A DNA stretch of 20,486 nucleotides from JAEHDI01 sp035455185 (GCA_035455185.1 DATIFQ010000352.1:1-20486); one strand, 5' to 3'; shown: positions 1-6,945, counted from the first letter of the stretch. Notes: a model not told the origin generated them from the letters alone. Made by a program: numbers and translations.

Positions 1-483
1 CGAAAGCCTCGGATATCCCCCTGAATTGTTAGTACCACTTCCGGCCGAAAGCGTGGAAGCGTTCTCGGGTGTCTCCAATGTGTCGTTATTCGCCGAGATT
101 CCCAGAGGCAGCGTTGTTCTGGACTTGGGGTGCGGCGCGGGGCTCGATTCAGTCGTTGCTGCACGCCGCACAGGGCCCGCGGGAAGGGTGATTGGGATCG
201 AATTCAGCGAGGAGATGAGCAGCAGAGCGCAACGCGGCGCGGCGGCTGCGGGCTTCCGCAACTGGCTTGTTTGCCAGGCGGATGCCGAGCGGCTCCCGAT
301 CCTCGACAACGCGGTAGACGTTGCGCTTGCCAACGGGATCTTCAATCTGAATCCGGCGCGGAAGGCCATTTTGCGAGAGCTTGCACGTGTGTTGCGGCCA
401 GGCGGGGCAGTGTACGGGGCGGAGTTGATCCTGTCCGAGCCTTGCCGGCGGGGCGGCAGATGACCGAGGCCGATTGGTTTGCC

Positions 484-486
484 TGA
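484..486 (+). other. In-frame TGA at a conserved Cys position; possible selenocysteine codon
   Basis: In the frame that carries the C-terminal part of the methyltransferase, this TGA sits between EADWFA and IAGAKEGG. ArsM-like relatives usually have Cys here, a residue known to bind arsenic in characterised ArsM. Coding similarity continues for 47 codons after the TGA, as expected either for a fresh nonsense change (TGC or TGT to TGA) or for selenocysteine. No Sec machinery is visible in the window. Confidence 0.35.
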
Positions 487-501
487 ATCGCCGGTGCAAA
501 A

Positions 502-516
502 GAGGGCGGCGCCTTC
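502..516 (+). other. Hairpin downstream of the TGA, SECIS-like in position and loop
   Basis: GAGGGC (502-507) pairs with GCCTTC (511-516), with one G-T wobble, around a 3-base loop GGC. The loop begins 21 bases after the TGA. Bacterial SECIS elements are described as having a small apical loop with a G among its first two bases, about 16-37 bases from the UGA, so the geometry fits. Competing pairings (GGTGC with GCGCC; CGCCG with CGGCG) overlap it, and short hairpins are common in GC-rich coding DNA, so this is weak evidence. Confidence 0.25.
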
Positions 517-645
517 CTCGATGAGTTCCGGGCGGCGGGATTCAGCGACGCGTGTTTCCTGAGGGTCTCGCGTAACGCGCGGACGAAGGACCCAAGGGTG
601 CTGGCCGCGGAGTTCCGGGCGGTGAAGTGATGAGCACCTGCGCAA

Positions 646-665
646 TGCCTGCTACGCCGCAGGCA
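646..665. terminator. Stem-loop between convergent genes, probable terminator
   Basis: TGCCTGC (646-652) and GCAGGCA (659-665) form a perfect 7-base-pair stem with a 6-base loop, starting 16 bases after the methyltransferase stop and before the 3' end of the opposing gene at 734. There is no T tract on either side, so it is either a factor-assisted or a non-canonical terminator. Confidence 0.4.
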
Positions 666-733
666 CACCCCGACGACGCCGTTGATATATTCGGCTCGCC
701 TGCACACCCTTGGCCGGATCGGCTGAGTGGGGG

Positions 734-1774
734 CTACCGTTTCTTCAACGACAGCGACATCCCGCGATCGTGCATGTGAATGAAAACAGTGTCCAGCTTG
801 GGATTCGTCGTCACCGCCTCCACGAATTCCGGCCGCGCGGTGGGGTACCGCATGTTGTGCGCGACGATCATTCCGCCAGGGCGCACGAGAGGCAAGACCT
901 GCTCCAGATATTGCCGGTAGCCTTCTTTCTCCGCGTCGATGAACACCAGATCCACCGGACCCTTCACCTTCGCCAGTTCCTTATGAGCGTCACCCTCAAC
1001 CAGCGTCACAACGGTCTCGACTCCCGCCTTCTTGAAGTTGTCACGCGCGATCGCCGCCCGATCCTTATCCAGTTCGAACGTCATCAGCCGCCCGCCGGTC
1101 TTGCGCAGCCCATTTGCGAACCATAGCCCGGAATAGCCGGTAGAAGTCCCGAATTCCAGCACTGTCTTCGCTCCGGAGAACTCCGCCAGCATCCGCAGGA
1201 CCCGCGCGTCGCTCAAGGTTACGTTGGCGAAGCGGGGCGCCGCCTCCGCCACTTCGATGATCTTCTTCTCGGCCTCCGATTCGGGTAACGGAAATCGCGC
1301 GAGCGCCTCGCCGGCGAAGTCCGATCGGTGAGCCGCGATGAGGAGCCAACGGCCGTTCGCTTTCTGCCAGGTACGCATGAACCGCTGGCGCACCATCTCG
1401 GGAGCGTGGTTTTCTCTCTGCCGTTCGACTCGCTCGACTCCGCAGACGATGCCGGTGTCTCCGATGACGCGATAGAGGGTTCCTTCCTCCGGCTGAACGC
1501 TCCACGATTTGAACGGTGAGAACAATGCCCGGACAACTTCGCGCCGCTGCTCCGACGACCGGGCGGCCCAATCCGCAGGTGCCTCCGCGTCCACGCTCAG
1601 GTACACGAACTCCTTGTGGAACCTGCCGAGGATTTCCTCCGCGTCATGCCGGTTCAGGGCTTCGAGTAGCCCGTCGTCTGCGGTCTTTAGCTCCTCTGTT
1701 CCGGATGGCCAAGCGGCCCGGGAAAGCAGTATTGTCCCGGCAATCAGCGAAAGCGCCAATTCACTGATATTCAT
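734..1774 (-). CDS. Exported NTF2/SnoaL-like domain fused to a class I O-methyltransferase
   Basis: A 346-residue protein. Residues 1-20 look like a Sec signal or a membrane anchor (MNISELALSLIAGTILLSRA). Residues about 28-153 resemble the NTF2-like DUF4440/SnoaL fold (DDGLLEALNRHDAEEILG, then GRWLLIAAHRSDF). Residues about 165-346 are a COMT-like O-methyltransferase: VLEFGTSTGYS (SAM motif I), MTFELDKDRAAIARDNFKKAG, LVEGDA, DLVFIDAEKEGY and LVRPGGMIVAHN. The start is supported by AGGAGG 8 bases upstream of the ATG. A SAM-dependent enzyme with an export signal is odd because SAM is cytoplasmic; the N-terminus may only anchor it, or the domain may have another role. The metal-site segment reads AHN where relatives commonly have ADN. 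It lies downstream of the radical SAM gene after a 167-base gap. Substrate unknown. Confidence 0.8.
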   Translation of the reverse strand: MNISELALSLIAGTILLSRAAWPSGTEELKTADDGLLEALNRHDAEEILGRFHKEFVYLSVDAEAPADWAARSSEQRREVVRALFSPFKSWSVQPEEGTLYRVIGDTGIVCGVERVERQRENHAPEMVRQRFMRTWQKANGRWLLIAAHRSDFAGEALARFPLPESEAEKKIIEVAEAAPRFANVTLSDARVLRMLAEFSGAKTVLEFGTSTGYSGLWFANGLRKTGGRLMTFELDKDRAAIARDNFKKAGVETVVTLVEGDAHKELAKVKGPVDLVFIDAEKEGYRQYLEQVLPLVRPGGMIVAHNMRYPTARPEFVEAVTTNPKLDTVFIHMHDRGMSLSLKKR

Positions 1775-1827
1775 CCCCTTTTCCTCCTGAGTCTTGTGAA
1801 GTGATGTGCGATCTCTGTCGCGACCTC

Positions 1828-1838
1828 TGACCTGGTCA
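1828..1838. promoter_or_regulatory. Palindrome TGACCTGGTCA upstream of the exported methyltransferase
   Basis: A perfect 5+1+5 palindrome in the 167-base gap, 53 bases upstream of the methyltransferase start. It could be a regulator site, but there is one copy only and no recognised matching regulator. The rest of the gap shows no clear promoter or terminator. Confidence 0.15.
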
Positions 1839-1941
1839 CACGCCAGATGCCCAGTCCGGGCCAGTCCACAGATAACCGCGGAGCCCGAATTTCCCTTATC
1901 TTAAGTCACCCAGAATTCCCGGTGCGCTCCGGTGCTGATTG

Positions 1942-3585
1942 TCAGGCTTCGATCCAGTTGCTGCGCTCGATAATGGTTGGCGGTTCGTAGCTGTGGCCCC
2001 TGGCCAGGCGCTTGTCCTCACGAATGCTGGTCCACCAGAGGACGGGTCCGAGGAGTCGGGCAGTGGCGGCGGTCAGCACGCCGAACTCCCGCTCGAGGTC
2101 CTTGCGCAGAGCGCGGATCTGCAGGGTCACGGAGTGGTTGGTCCGCTTGAGCCGGTGCTCCATCGCCCACAGGATTCCGGCGTACACACGCCGCAGCGAG
2201 CTCGCCTCCCGCTCGAATCGTTCCCTGACGCGCAGGTCTGGGTGATTCCTGTGCCGCTTCCAGCCTTCGAACGTGGTCCGGCAGATGCGAAACAGGCTCG
2301 GTCCGTTGCGTTCGAAGTCCCGCAAGAAAGCCCAGTCAAGAAGCCGCTTGGACTCCTCCCGTGAGATCGCCGCATGCTGGAAGTTGAAGCCGAACTGGCC
2401 GTGAATGTCCGCGAGATCGACGTCGAGCAGCTTTCCTCGTTCAGCCATGTCGCGATAGAGCGGCGTGCCCGGCACGGGGGTGTAGAGCATGAACTGGTGC
2501 AAGTCGGTCTCGTGCGCGATGGCGTGCTCGATTTCCTCGGTGATGTTCTCCGGGGTGTGGTGCTCCAGACCCAGAATCGTGGAGCCGAGCAACATGATGC
2601 CGTGCCCGCGGAGTTCGCGCGCCATGCGCAGCGTGTCGGCGCCGTCGAGCTTGGAGTAGTTCGAGCGCGGCGATTCGAGGCCGAGCCAGATCGAGGAGAC
2701 GCCTAACTCCACCAGCTTTTCGCAACTGTACTTCCGAATCGCATTCGCGGAGGAAAAGATGTTGAGCGCCCAGCTCTTCCGGGCCTGCTTCATCCTGGCA
2801 AGCAAGTCCATGGCGCGTTCCTTTTGCAGCAGGAAGTTCTCGTCCATGATGAAGAATGACTTCACATTCCGCGAGGTCTCAGCCTCCTCCATCACCCGGA
2901 ACAATTCCTCACCCGTGGAATAGAAGTTGAGTACTTTGCCTTTCCCGCCGAAGAACGCCGAGGTTGTACAGAAGTTGCAGCCCATCGGGCAACCCACCGA
3001 CGCGATCACAGTGGCGGAACTGTCGGTTTTCTCGGGGACTTTGATGCCCATCACACGCAGGTCGAACCCGGAGGAGAGCGCGGGATGAAGGATGGGCGCA
3101 TCGACATCCTCGCCGAGATACCGGCGCATCCACGCGATGCCGTCGCCCTTCACGATATGGTCGGCGTCCAGGATGTGCTCCACGCCGGGGATGGCCGTGA
3201 CATGCCCGCCGACGACGATTGTCGAATGCGGCGAGAGCTTCCGCACCATGCGGCACATCTCGCGAGCTTTGCCCACGTTCACAATGATCGAGGAGATGCC
3301 GACCACGTCGTACTGGTTCGTGGAGAGCTCGCACGCGAAAGCCTCTCGGGTCGGGAAATCCAGCACTGTGCAGGGCGCCGAGATATTCTGCTGGATCATC
3401 ATGATGCCCCACGACCGGTGGAAGCGGCGCAAGGAAAACGATCCCTGCGCTCTTGTCACCTGGTTGTGGTAGAGCTCCATCGGGTTGATGGCGCGGCTGC
3501 CGAATTCATCGTCCCGGGCGTACGGGCCGAAGACGGAACTGAGCAGGATACGGGTACGCGACCCGTTCGGGTGGGGATCAATCAT
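1942..3585 (-). CDS. B12-binding-domain radical SAM protein of unknown function
   Basis: A 547-residue protein. The N-terminal region (about residues 60-160) has the Rossmann-like cobalamin-binding arrangement: YDVVGISSIIVNVGKAREM, TIVVGGHVTAIPGVEHIL and ADHIVKGDG. The radical SAM core follows, with the CxxxCxxC cluster motif at Cys199, Cys203 and Cys206 (GCPMGCNFC), a conserved FIMDENFLL segment and LGLESPRSNYSKLDG. The C-terminal third is basic and rich in Arg and His. Such proteins bind a 4Fe-4S cluster and often cobalamin and perform methylations or rearrangements; the substrate here cannot be told. The start ATG overlaps the helicase stop (ATGA, 4 bases) and has no clear Shine-Dalgarno of its own, so translation is probably coupled to the helicase. 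An internal ATG at 3480 is a less likely start because the homologous-looking RILLSSVFGPYARDDEFGSR stretch lies before it. Confidence 0.85.
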   Translation of the reverse strand: MIDPHPNGSRTRILLSSVFGPYARDDEFGSRAINPMELYHNQVTRAQGSFSLRRFHRSWGIMMIQQNISAPCTVLDFPTREAFACELSTNQYDVVGISSIIVNVGKAREMCRMVRKLSPHSTIVVGGHVTAIPGVEHILDADHIVKGDGIAWMRRYLGEDVDAPILHPALSSGFDLRVMGIKVPEKTDSSATVIASVGCPMGCNFCTTSAFFGGKGKVLNFYSTGEELFRVMEEAETSRNVKSFFIMDENFLLQKERAMDLLARMKQARKSWALNIFSSANAIRKYSCEKLVELGVSSIWLGLESPRSNYSKLDGADTLRMARELRGHGIMLLGSTILGLEHHTPENITEEIEHAIAHETDLHQFMLYTPVPGTPLYRDMAERGKLLDVDLADIHGQFGFNFQHAAISREESKRLLDWAFLRDFERNGPSLFRICRTTFEGWKRHRNHPDLRVRERFEREASSLRRVYAGILWAMEHRLKRTNHSVTLQIRALRKDLEREFGVLTAATARLLGPVLWWTSIREDKRLARGHSYEPPTIIERSNWIEA

Positions 3586-4778
3586 CGTGGAGAAGGCTCG
3601 ACGGAAAAGGTTCCCTTACGCTTTTGTTCCAGCGGGCGTGAAAACCGGCTGTCTCGCGGCAGGTCCGCGGAAACACTGCGGGGAGTCAGGCGAACGTTCA
3701 GTACACGCTCGATGCGGCGGATTTCATTGCGCTCGTTGCGCGTGCTGAACGTGGAGGCGGTGCCGCGGGCGCCGGCGCGGCCGGTGCGTCCCACACGGTG
3801 GACAAAGTCCTCGGGTACGTGCGGGAGATCGTAATTCACCACGTGAGCGATGCCGTCCACATGAATGCCGCGGGCGGCCACATCGGTGGCCACCAGGACG
3901 CGATACTGCCCGTCCTTGAATCCGTTCAGTGCCTGGTTGCGCTGGCTTTGCGTTCGGCCGCCGTGGATGCTGGCGGTCTTTACACCGGTGTGGGAAAGCT
4001 TTTTCGCCAAGCGGTCCGTGCCGTGCTTTGTTCGCGCGAACACAAGGAAGGATCCCGGCTCCTGTCCGATCAGCCGGGTGAGCAGGCCGAGTTTGCGGTC
4101 TGACTCGACCTCATACACGTGTAGGTTAACCTGGTCGGCGGGCTTGGTGGAAGGCCCGATGGCTACGCGGACGGGATTGCGTACGTACGCCTGAATCAGA
4201 TGCGCCACCGATTGTTCGATGGTGGCCGAGAAGAGCAGAGTCTGGCGGGAGGCCGGCACCACCTTCAAAATGGCGTGGAGGGCGGGCAGGAATCCCATGT
4301 CGAGCATGCGGTCTGCTTCGTCCAACACGAAGAAGTGCACGCCGCTGAGGCTGACGAGGCGGCGGTCCAGAAAATCGCACAGACGGCCGGGTGTGGCGAT
4401 CAGGACCTGAGCGCCTTGCCGGATAGCTCGCAGTTGACCGGCTTCACTCATGCCACCCACCGCCACGGCGGACCGGATACCAGTGCCTGCGGTTATGCGG
4501 CTGAACGATTCGTTGGTCTGCATGGCGAGTTCGCGAGTGGGGCTGAGGATGAGGGCGTTGATGCCGCTCTTGCAGCTTCCGCCCATCAGCGACTGAAGCA
4601 ACGGGAGGAGAAACGCCAGGGTCTTACCAGTTCCGGTTTGCGCGGTGGCCACCACATCTTGGCCGGCGAGCGCCGGCGGGATCGCCCGGGCCTGCACGGC
4701 AGTCGGCTGGACAAAGCCCTGCTTTGCCAGATTGCTCTGCAACCGAGAGCACAGAGAGAGTTCAGAGAAATTTTTCAT
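3582..4778 (-). CDS. rhlE: DEAD-box ATP-dependent RNA helicase, RhlE type
   Basis: A 398-residue helicase with every superfamily 2 DEAD-box motif: Q motif FVQPTAVQ near residue 22, Walker A AQTGTGKT (46-53), PTRELA (80-85), GG, TPGR (129-132), DEAD (153-156), SAT (184-186), then in the second RecA domain FARTKHGTDRLA, IHGGRTQSQRNQAL, VATDVAARGIHVDG and HRVGRTGRAG (327-336). It should unwind short RNA duplexes in ribosome assembly or RNA decay in the cytoplasm. The C-terminal tail after the core is short and basic, close to the minimal RhlE length. The start at MKNFSELSLCSRL matches the usual N-terminus, though no strong Shine-Dalgarno is seen. The next gene begins inside its stop codon, which ties it to the radical SAM protein. 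The exact subfamily (RhlE against other DEAD-box groups) is likely but not certain. Confidence 0.92.
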   Translation of the reverse strand: MKNFSELSLCSRLQSNLAKQGFVQPTAVQARAIPPALAGQDVVATAQTGTGKTLAFLLPLLQSLMGGSCKSGINALILSPTRELAMQTNESFSRITAGTGIRSAVAVGGMSEAGQLRAIRQGAQVLIATPGRLCDFLDRRLVSLSGVHFFVLDEADRMLDMGFLPALHAILKVVPASRQTLLFSATIEQSVAHLIQAYVRNPVRVAIGPSTKPADQVNLHVYEVESDRKLGLLTRLIGQEPGSFLVFARTKHGTDRLAKKLSHTGVKTASIHGGRTQSQRNQALNGFKDGQYRVLVATDVAARGIHVDGIAHVVNYDLPHVPEDFVHRVGRTGRAGARGTASTFSTRNERNEIRRIERVLNVRLTPRSVSADLPRDSRFSRPLEQKRKGTFSVEPSPR

Positions 4779-4783
4779 TCAGA

Positions 4784-4835
4784 GTTTTGCGGAAGAGGAA
4801 TCAGCTAGCCGGGAAAAAAGGAGAGGTTTTGCGGA
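4784..4835. repeat. Two direct copies of GTTTTGCGGA upstream of the helicase
   Basis: GTTTTGCGGA occurs at 4784-4793 and 4826-4835, 42 bases apart (about four helical turns), in the leader of the minus-strand helicase. This may be a regulator or RNA-level site, or chance. The rest of the 127-base gap has no obvious promoter. Confidence 0.2.
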
Positions 4836-4900
4836 TCGGCTTCCAGTACGCTTCCAGAATAGCGCAGTTCCGGCGCGAATGCTCGCCGTCACTTGCCGCT

Positions 4901-4915
4901 CGGGGTCATCCCCCG
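4901..4915 (-). terminator. Small stem-loop over the AraC-type gene's stop codon
   Basis: CGGGG (4901-4905) and CCCCG (4911-4915) can pair around a 5-base loop that contains the stop codon of the AraC-type gene. The stem is short and lacks a T tract, so termination is only a possibility. Confidence 0.2.
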
Positions 4916-5907
4916 CTGCTCGCGGCCAACGAAGTGATACCACCTGTTTTTGGCTTATGCTCGCTCCGGAACCGCGCCGGCGGTGTGCCGAACGCGCGCT
5001 TAAACGCGCGGTTGAAAGCGGCTTCGGATTCGTATCCCACCTCAGCGGCGATCTGCGCCACACTGCGCGGGGTGGACATGAGGCTGCGGGCGGCCAATTG
5101 CAGCCTCCACCGTGTGAGATACGCCATCGGGGGCTCCGAGAGGTAGCGGCTGAAGCGCTCCACCAAAGCCGAGCGTGACAAACCGACTTCCTTGGCTAGC
5201 TGGGCGATGGTCCACGGCTGCTCCACCCGGCTGTGCAAGATCGCAAGACTCTTGCCGACTACAGGGTCCCGTGTACCAGCAAGCCACCCGGTCTGCTCCG
5301 CCGGCAAAGCGGCAACATAGCGGCGAAGTGTATCGACAAAGAGAGCTTCGGAGAGTTTCGCCAGCATGGCTTCGCTGCCCGGCTGGCCGGCACCCGCTTC
5401 ATCGACGAGATGGCGGATGCAGTTCTCGAGCCATCGGCCGGAGCCGTCTGCGCGGATGTTGACTTTCATCATGCGGGGCAGCCCGCTCAGAATCGGGCGG
5501 AACAGGTGCGGTTCGCAGGCCATGTAACCGCAAATAAACCGGCTGACCTCACCACCGCCACCAGTGCGCATCAGCCCAAGGCTTCGCCTTCGGATCAGCG
5601 GCAAGATATCGGAGATCTCTATGGATTGTTCCCGCGCGCTGCTGGCCATCCTGTGCGGATCGCCGTGCGGAAAGATGACAATGTCGCCGGCGTTGAGGCT
5701 GAGCAGATTGCCACCTTCCAATTGTGCGTAAGCGGAGCCCTCGATCACGAAGTGATAGATGATCAAATGTTCGGCGCCTGGGACGAGGTGGGGCGCCAAG
5801 CAATCGGAGCGCGGCGAGGCGACGCTCCAGGGAGCCGAAAGCTCCGCGTTGAAGAACAGTGCGCCCTTCAGCTTGACACCGTTCAGGATTTCCGAGAACG
5901 CGTCCAA
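4906..5907 (-). CDS. AraC-family transcriptional regulator with N-terminal cupin
   Basis: A 333-residue protein from the preferred start. The N-terminal half is a cupin-type sensor (LDAFSEILNGVKLKGALFF, EGSAYAQLEGG, LNAGDIVIFPHGDPHRM); the C-terminal 100 residues hold two helix-turn-helix units typical of AraC/XylS (WTIAQLAKEVGLSRSALVERF and SVAQIAAEVGYESEAAFNRAF, then FGTPPARFR). The start is taken as TTG 5907 because GGAGG lies 6 bases upstream and the family usually begins at this point (M-D-A-x-S). An open frame reaches an earlier TTG at 5952, which has poorer signals. It is divergent from the MddA-type gene with about 186 bases between starts, so it may control that gene, itself, or both. 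The effector is unknown. Confidence 0.88.
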   Translation of the reverse strand: MDAFSEILNGVKLKGALFFNAELSAPWSVASPRSDCLAPHLVPGAEHLIIYHFVIEGSAYAQLEGGNLLSLNAGDIVIFPHGDPHRMASSAREQSIEISDILPLIRRRSLGLMRTGGGGEVSRFICGYMACEPHLFRPILSGLPRMMKVNIRADGSGRWLENCIRHLVDEAGAGQPGSEAMLAKLSEALFVDTLRRYVAALPAEQTGWLAGTRDPVVGKSLAILHSRVEQPWTIAQLAKEVGLSRSALVERFSRYLSEPPMAYLTRWRLQLAARSLMSTPRSVAQIAAEVGYESEAAFNRAFKRAFGTPPARFRSEHKPKTGGITSLAASSGG

Positions 5908-5913
5908 ACGGCC

Positions 5914-5918
5914 CCTCC
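5914..5918 (-). promoter_or_regulatory. Shine-Dalgarno GGAGG that decides the AraC-type start
   Basis: On the minus strand GGAGG is followed by 6 bases and then TTG 5907. This favours a TTG start over the upstream TTG at 5952. Confidence 0.6.
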
Positions 5919-6030
5919 GTTTTCTCTGCAAAGTCTCGTGGACGCCCGGCAAACCTCAATGCTACCACTGGACTCCAGAGCAAAGACTCCGGGCGCTAAG
6001 GCATGGCCGAACCGCGCCCATTTACCCACA

Positions 6031-6059
6031 ATTATCTTGACCACACAGCCTGCGCGCAA
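6031..6059 (-). promoter_or_regulatory. Candidate promoter of the AraC-type gene
   Basis: Read on the minus strand: TTGCGC (6054-6059), 17 bases, then GATAAT (6031-6036), which matches 5 of 6 bases of the -10 consensus. The -35 match is poor. It would give a leader of about 115 bases. It lies in the gap shared with the divergent MddA-type gene, for which I found no convincing -10 box. Confidence 0.25.
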
Positions 6060-6093
6060 CTGGGTGGCTGTTGTGGGTCAGAGGGAGAGACCG

Positions 6094-6870
6094 ATGAAAA
6101 AAGCCCTTTCCGTTACCTATGGCGCCCTGGCTTACGTGATGTTCCTGGGCGCCTATTTGTACCTGATAGCGTTTACCGTGAATGCTGTCCCGAATTCCAT
6201 CAGCGGACCGACATCGCTGCCGCCTCTGTTGGCGGCAGCCATTGACCTGGGGCTCATTACGATCTTCGGTTTGCAGCACAGCATCATGGCGAGACCCGGA
6301 TTCAAGCGCCTTTGGACGCGGATCGTTCCGCCACACCTCGAGCGCAGCACCTACGTGGTGATCGGGTCGGTGATGGTTGTCTTGATCGTGGTGTGCTGGC
6401 AGCCCATCGGCGGCGAGATCTGGAACGTGACCGGCGCAGGCATGGTTGCCCTGTACGCGATCGCGGCGCTTGGATGGCTCGTGGTTCCCGTCACCAGCTT
6501 TCTTACCGATCACTTCGAGCTGTTCGGCCTGCGCCAGGTCTTCGAGTATGCGCTCGGCCGGCCGAAGTCGAAGCCCATGTTCAAGGTGCGGGCCTTTTAC
6601 AGGAAGGTTCGGCATCCCATGATGCTCGGCTGGATGGTGGGGTTCTGGGCGACGCCCTACATGACAACGGGTCACCTGTTGTTTGCGGGACTGATGACGT
6701 CCTACATCCTGGTTGCCATCCATTTTGAAGAGCGGGATCTAGCGCGCGAGCACGGTCCGGCGTATCGCGCCTATCAGGCTCGGGTGCCCAAGTTGGTGCC
6801 GTTCAGCAAACCGGCGGGAGCGGAACAGGGTGCGTTCGAAGGAATGGTAGGAGAACCGCAGATTCAGTGA
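6094..6870 (+). CDS. mddA: Methanethiol S-methyltransferase-like membrane protein (MddA type)
   Basis: A 258-residue integral membrane protein of the NnrU/isoprenylcysteine carboxyl methyltransferase superfamily. Hydrophobic segments lie near residues 8-30, 45-62, 86-104, 114-135 and 178-210. The family signature is visible as KVRHPMMLGWMVGFWATPYM (171-190), TGHLLFAGLMTSYILVAIHF, and the SAM-binding EERDL (212-216), followed by YRAYQARVPKLVPF. MddA enzymes convert methanethiol to dimethyl sulfide with SAM, and some relatives also methylate selenium compounds. The start ATG at 6094 has AGGGAG about 6 bases upstream; the longer open frame before it runs opposite the AraC-type gene and is not coding. 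The protein carries about 20 extra residues after the core. It is divergent from the regulator and convergent with the RND gene. Family placement is strong; the exact substrate is inferred. Confidence 0.82.
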   Translation: MKKALSVTYGALAYVMFLGAYLYLIAFTVNAVPNSISGPTSLPPLLAAAIDLGLITIFGLQHSIMARPGFKRLWTRIVPPHLERSTYVVIGSVMVVLIVVCWQPIGGEIWNVTGAGMVALYAIAALGWLVVPVTSFLTDHFELFGLRQVFEYALGRPKSKPMFKVRAFYRKVRHPMMLGWMVGFWATPYMTTGHLLFAGLMTSYILVAIHFEERDLAREHGPAYRAYQARVPKLVPFSKPAGAEQGAFEGMVGEPQIQ

Positions 6871-6934
6871 ACGCAGGGGAGAAGCCACGTTCCACTGATG
6901 TCCAATCCTTTCAGTCGTGGCTCGGCAACTGCGT
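6871..6934. terminator. Nested stem-loop between convergent genes, probable bidirectional terminator
   Basis: Three nested perfect inverted repeats fill the 75-base gap between the mddA-like gene and the opposing RND gene: ACGCAG (6871-6876) with CTGCGT (6929-6934), AGCCACG (6883-6889) with CGTGGCT (6916-6922), and ACTGA (6894-6898) with TCAGT (6911-6915). Together they give 18 base pairs with a 6x6 internal loop and a 4-base bulge. There is no T tract after it on the plus strand. Confidence 0.45.
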
Positions 6935-6945
6935 GCGGTTGGTAG

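Larger units (their letters stand above)
2..630 (+). pseudogene. ArsM-like class I SAM methyltransferase, 5' truncated by the window, with frameshift and in-frame TGA
   Basis: The reading frame is open from base 2, so the gene starts upstream of the window; the TTG at 26 is not a convincing start. The fold is a type 11 SAM-dependent methyltransferase: motif I VLDLGCGAGLDS, an acidic strand end (GIEFSEEM), DAERLPILDNAVD, GIFNLNP and the post-motif LRPGG. These resemble arsenite methyltransferase-like proteins. The first frame ends at TGA 461-463 after LILSEPC. The natural C-terminus continues in another frame (LPAGRQMTEADWFA, stop, IAGAKEGGAFLDEFRAAGF and on to TGA 628-630), so one base seems missing near 440-445 (CCTTG where CCTTTG would restore LSEPLPAG). 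A second interruption is TGA 484-486. In relatives this position (W-F/x-x-C-I-x-G-A) is normally Cys. Either the gene is decaying, or a sequence error sits next to a selenocysteine codon. Methyltransferase fold is sure; arsenic as substrate is inference. Confidence 0.75.

Noticed and set aside
630..779. A 49-codon plus-strand frame starting ATG inside TGATGA right after the methyltransferase
   Set aside because: It contains the 646-665 stem-loop, overlaps the end of the opposing methyltransferase gene and has no recognisable domain; it may be a chance frame.
5233..6093. In-frame extension upstream of the mddA-like start
   Set aside because: It runs opposite the clearly coding AraC-type gene; the MKKALSV start with its ribosome site fits the family length.
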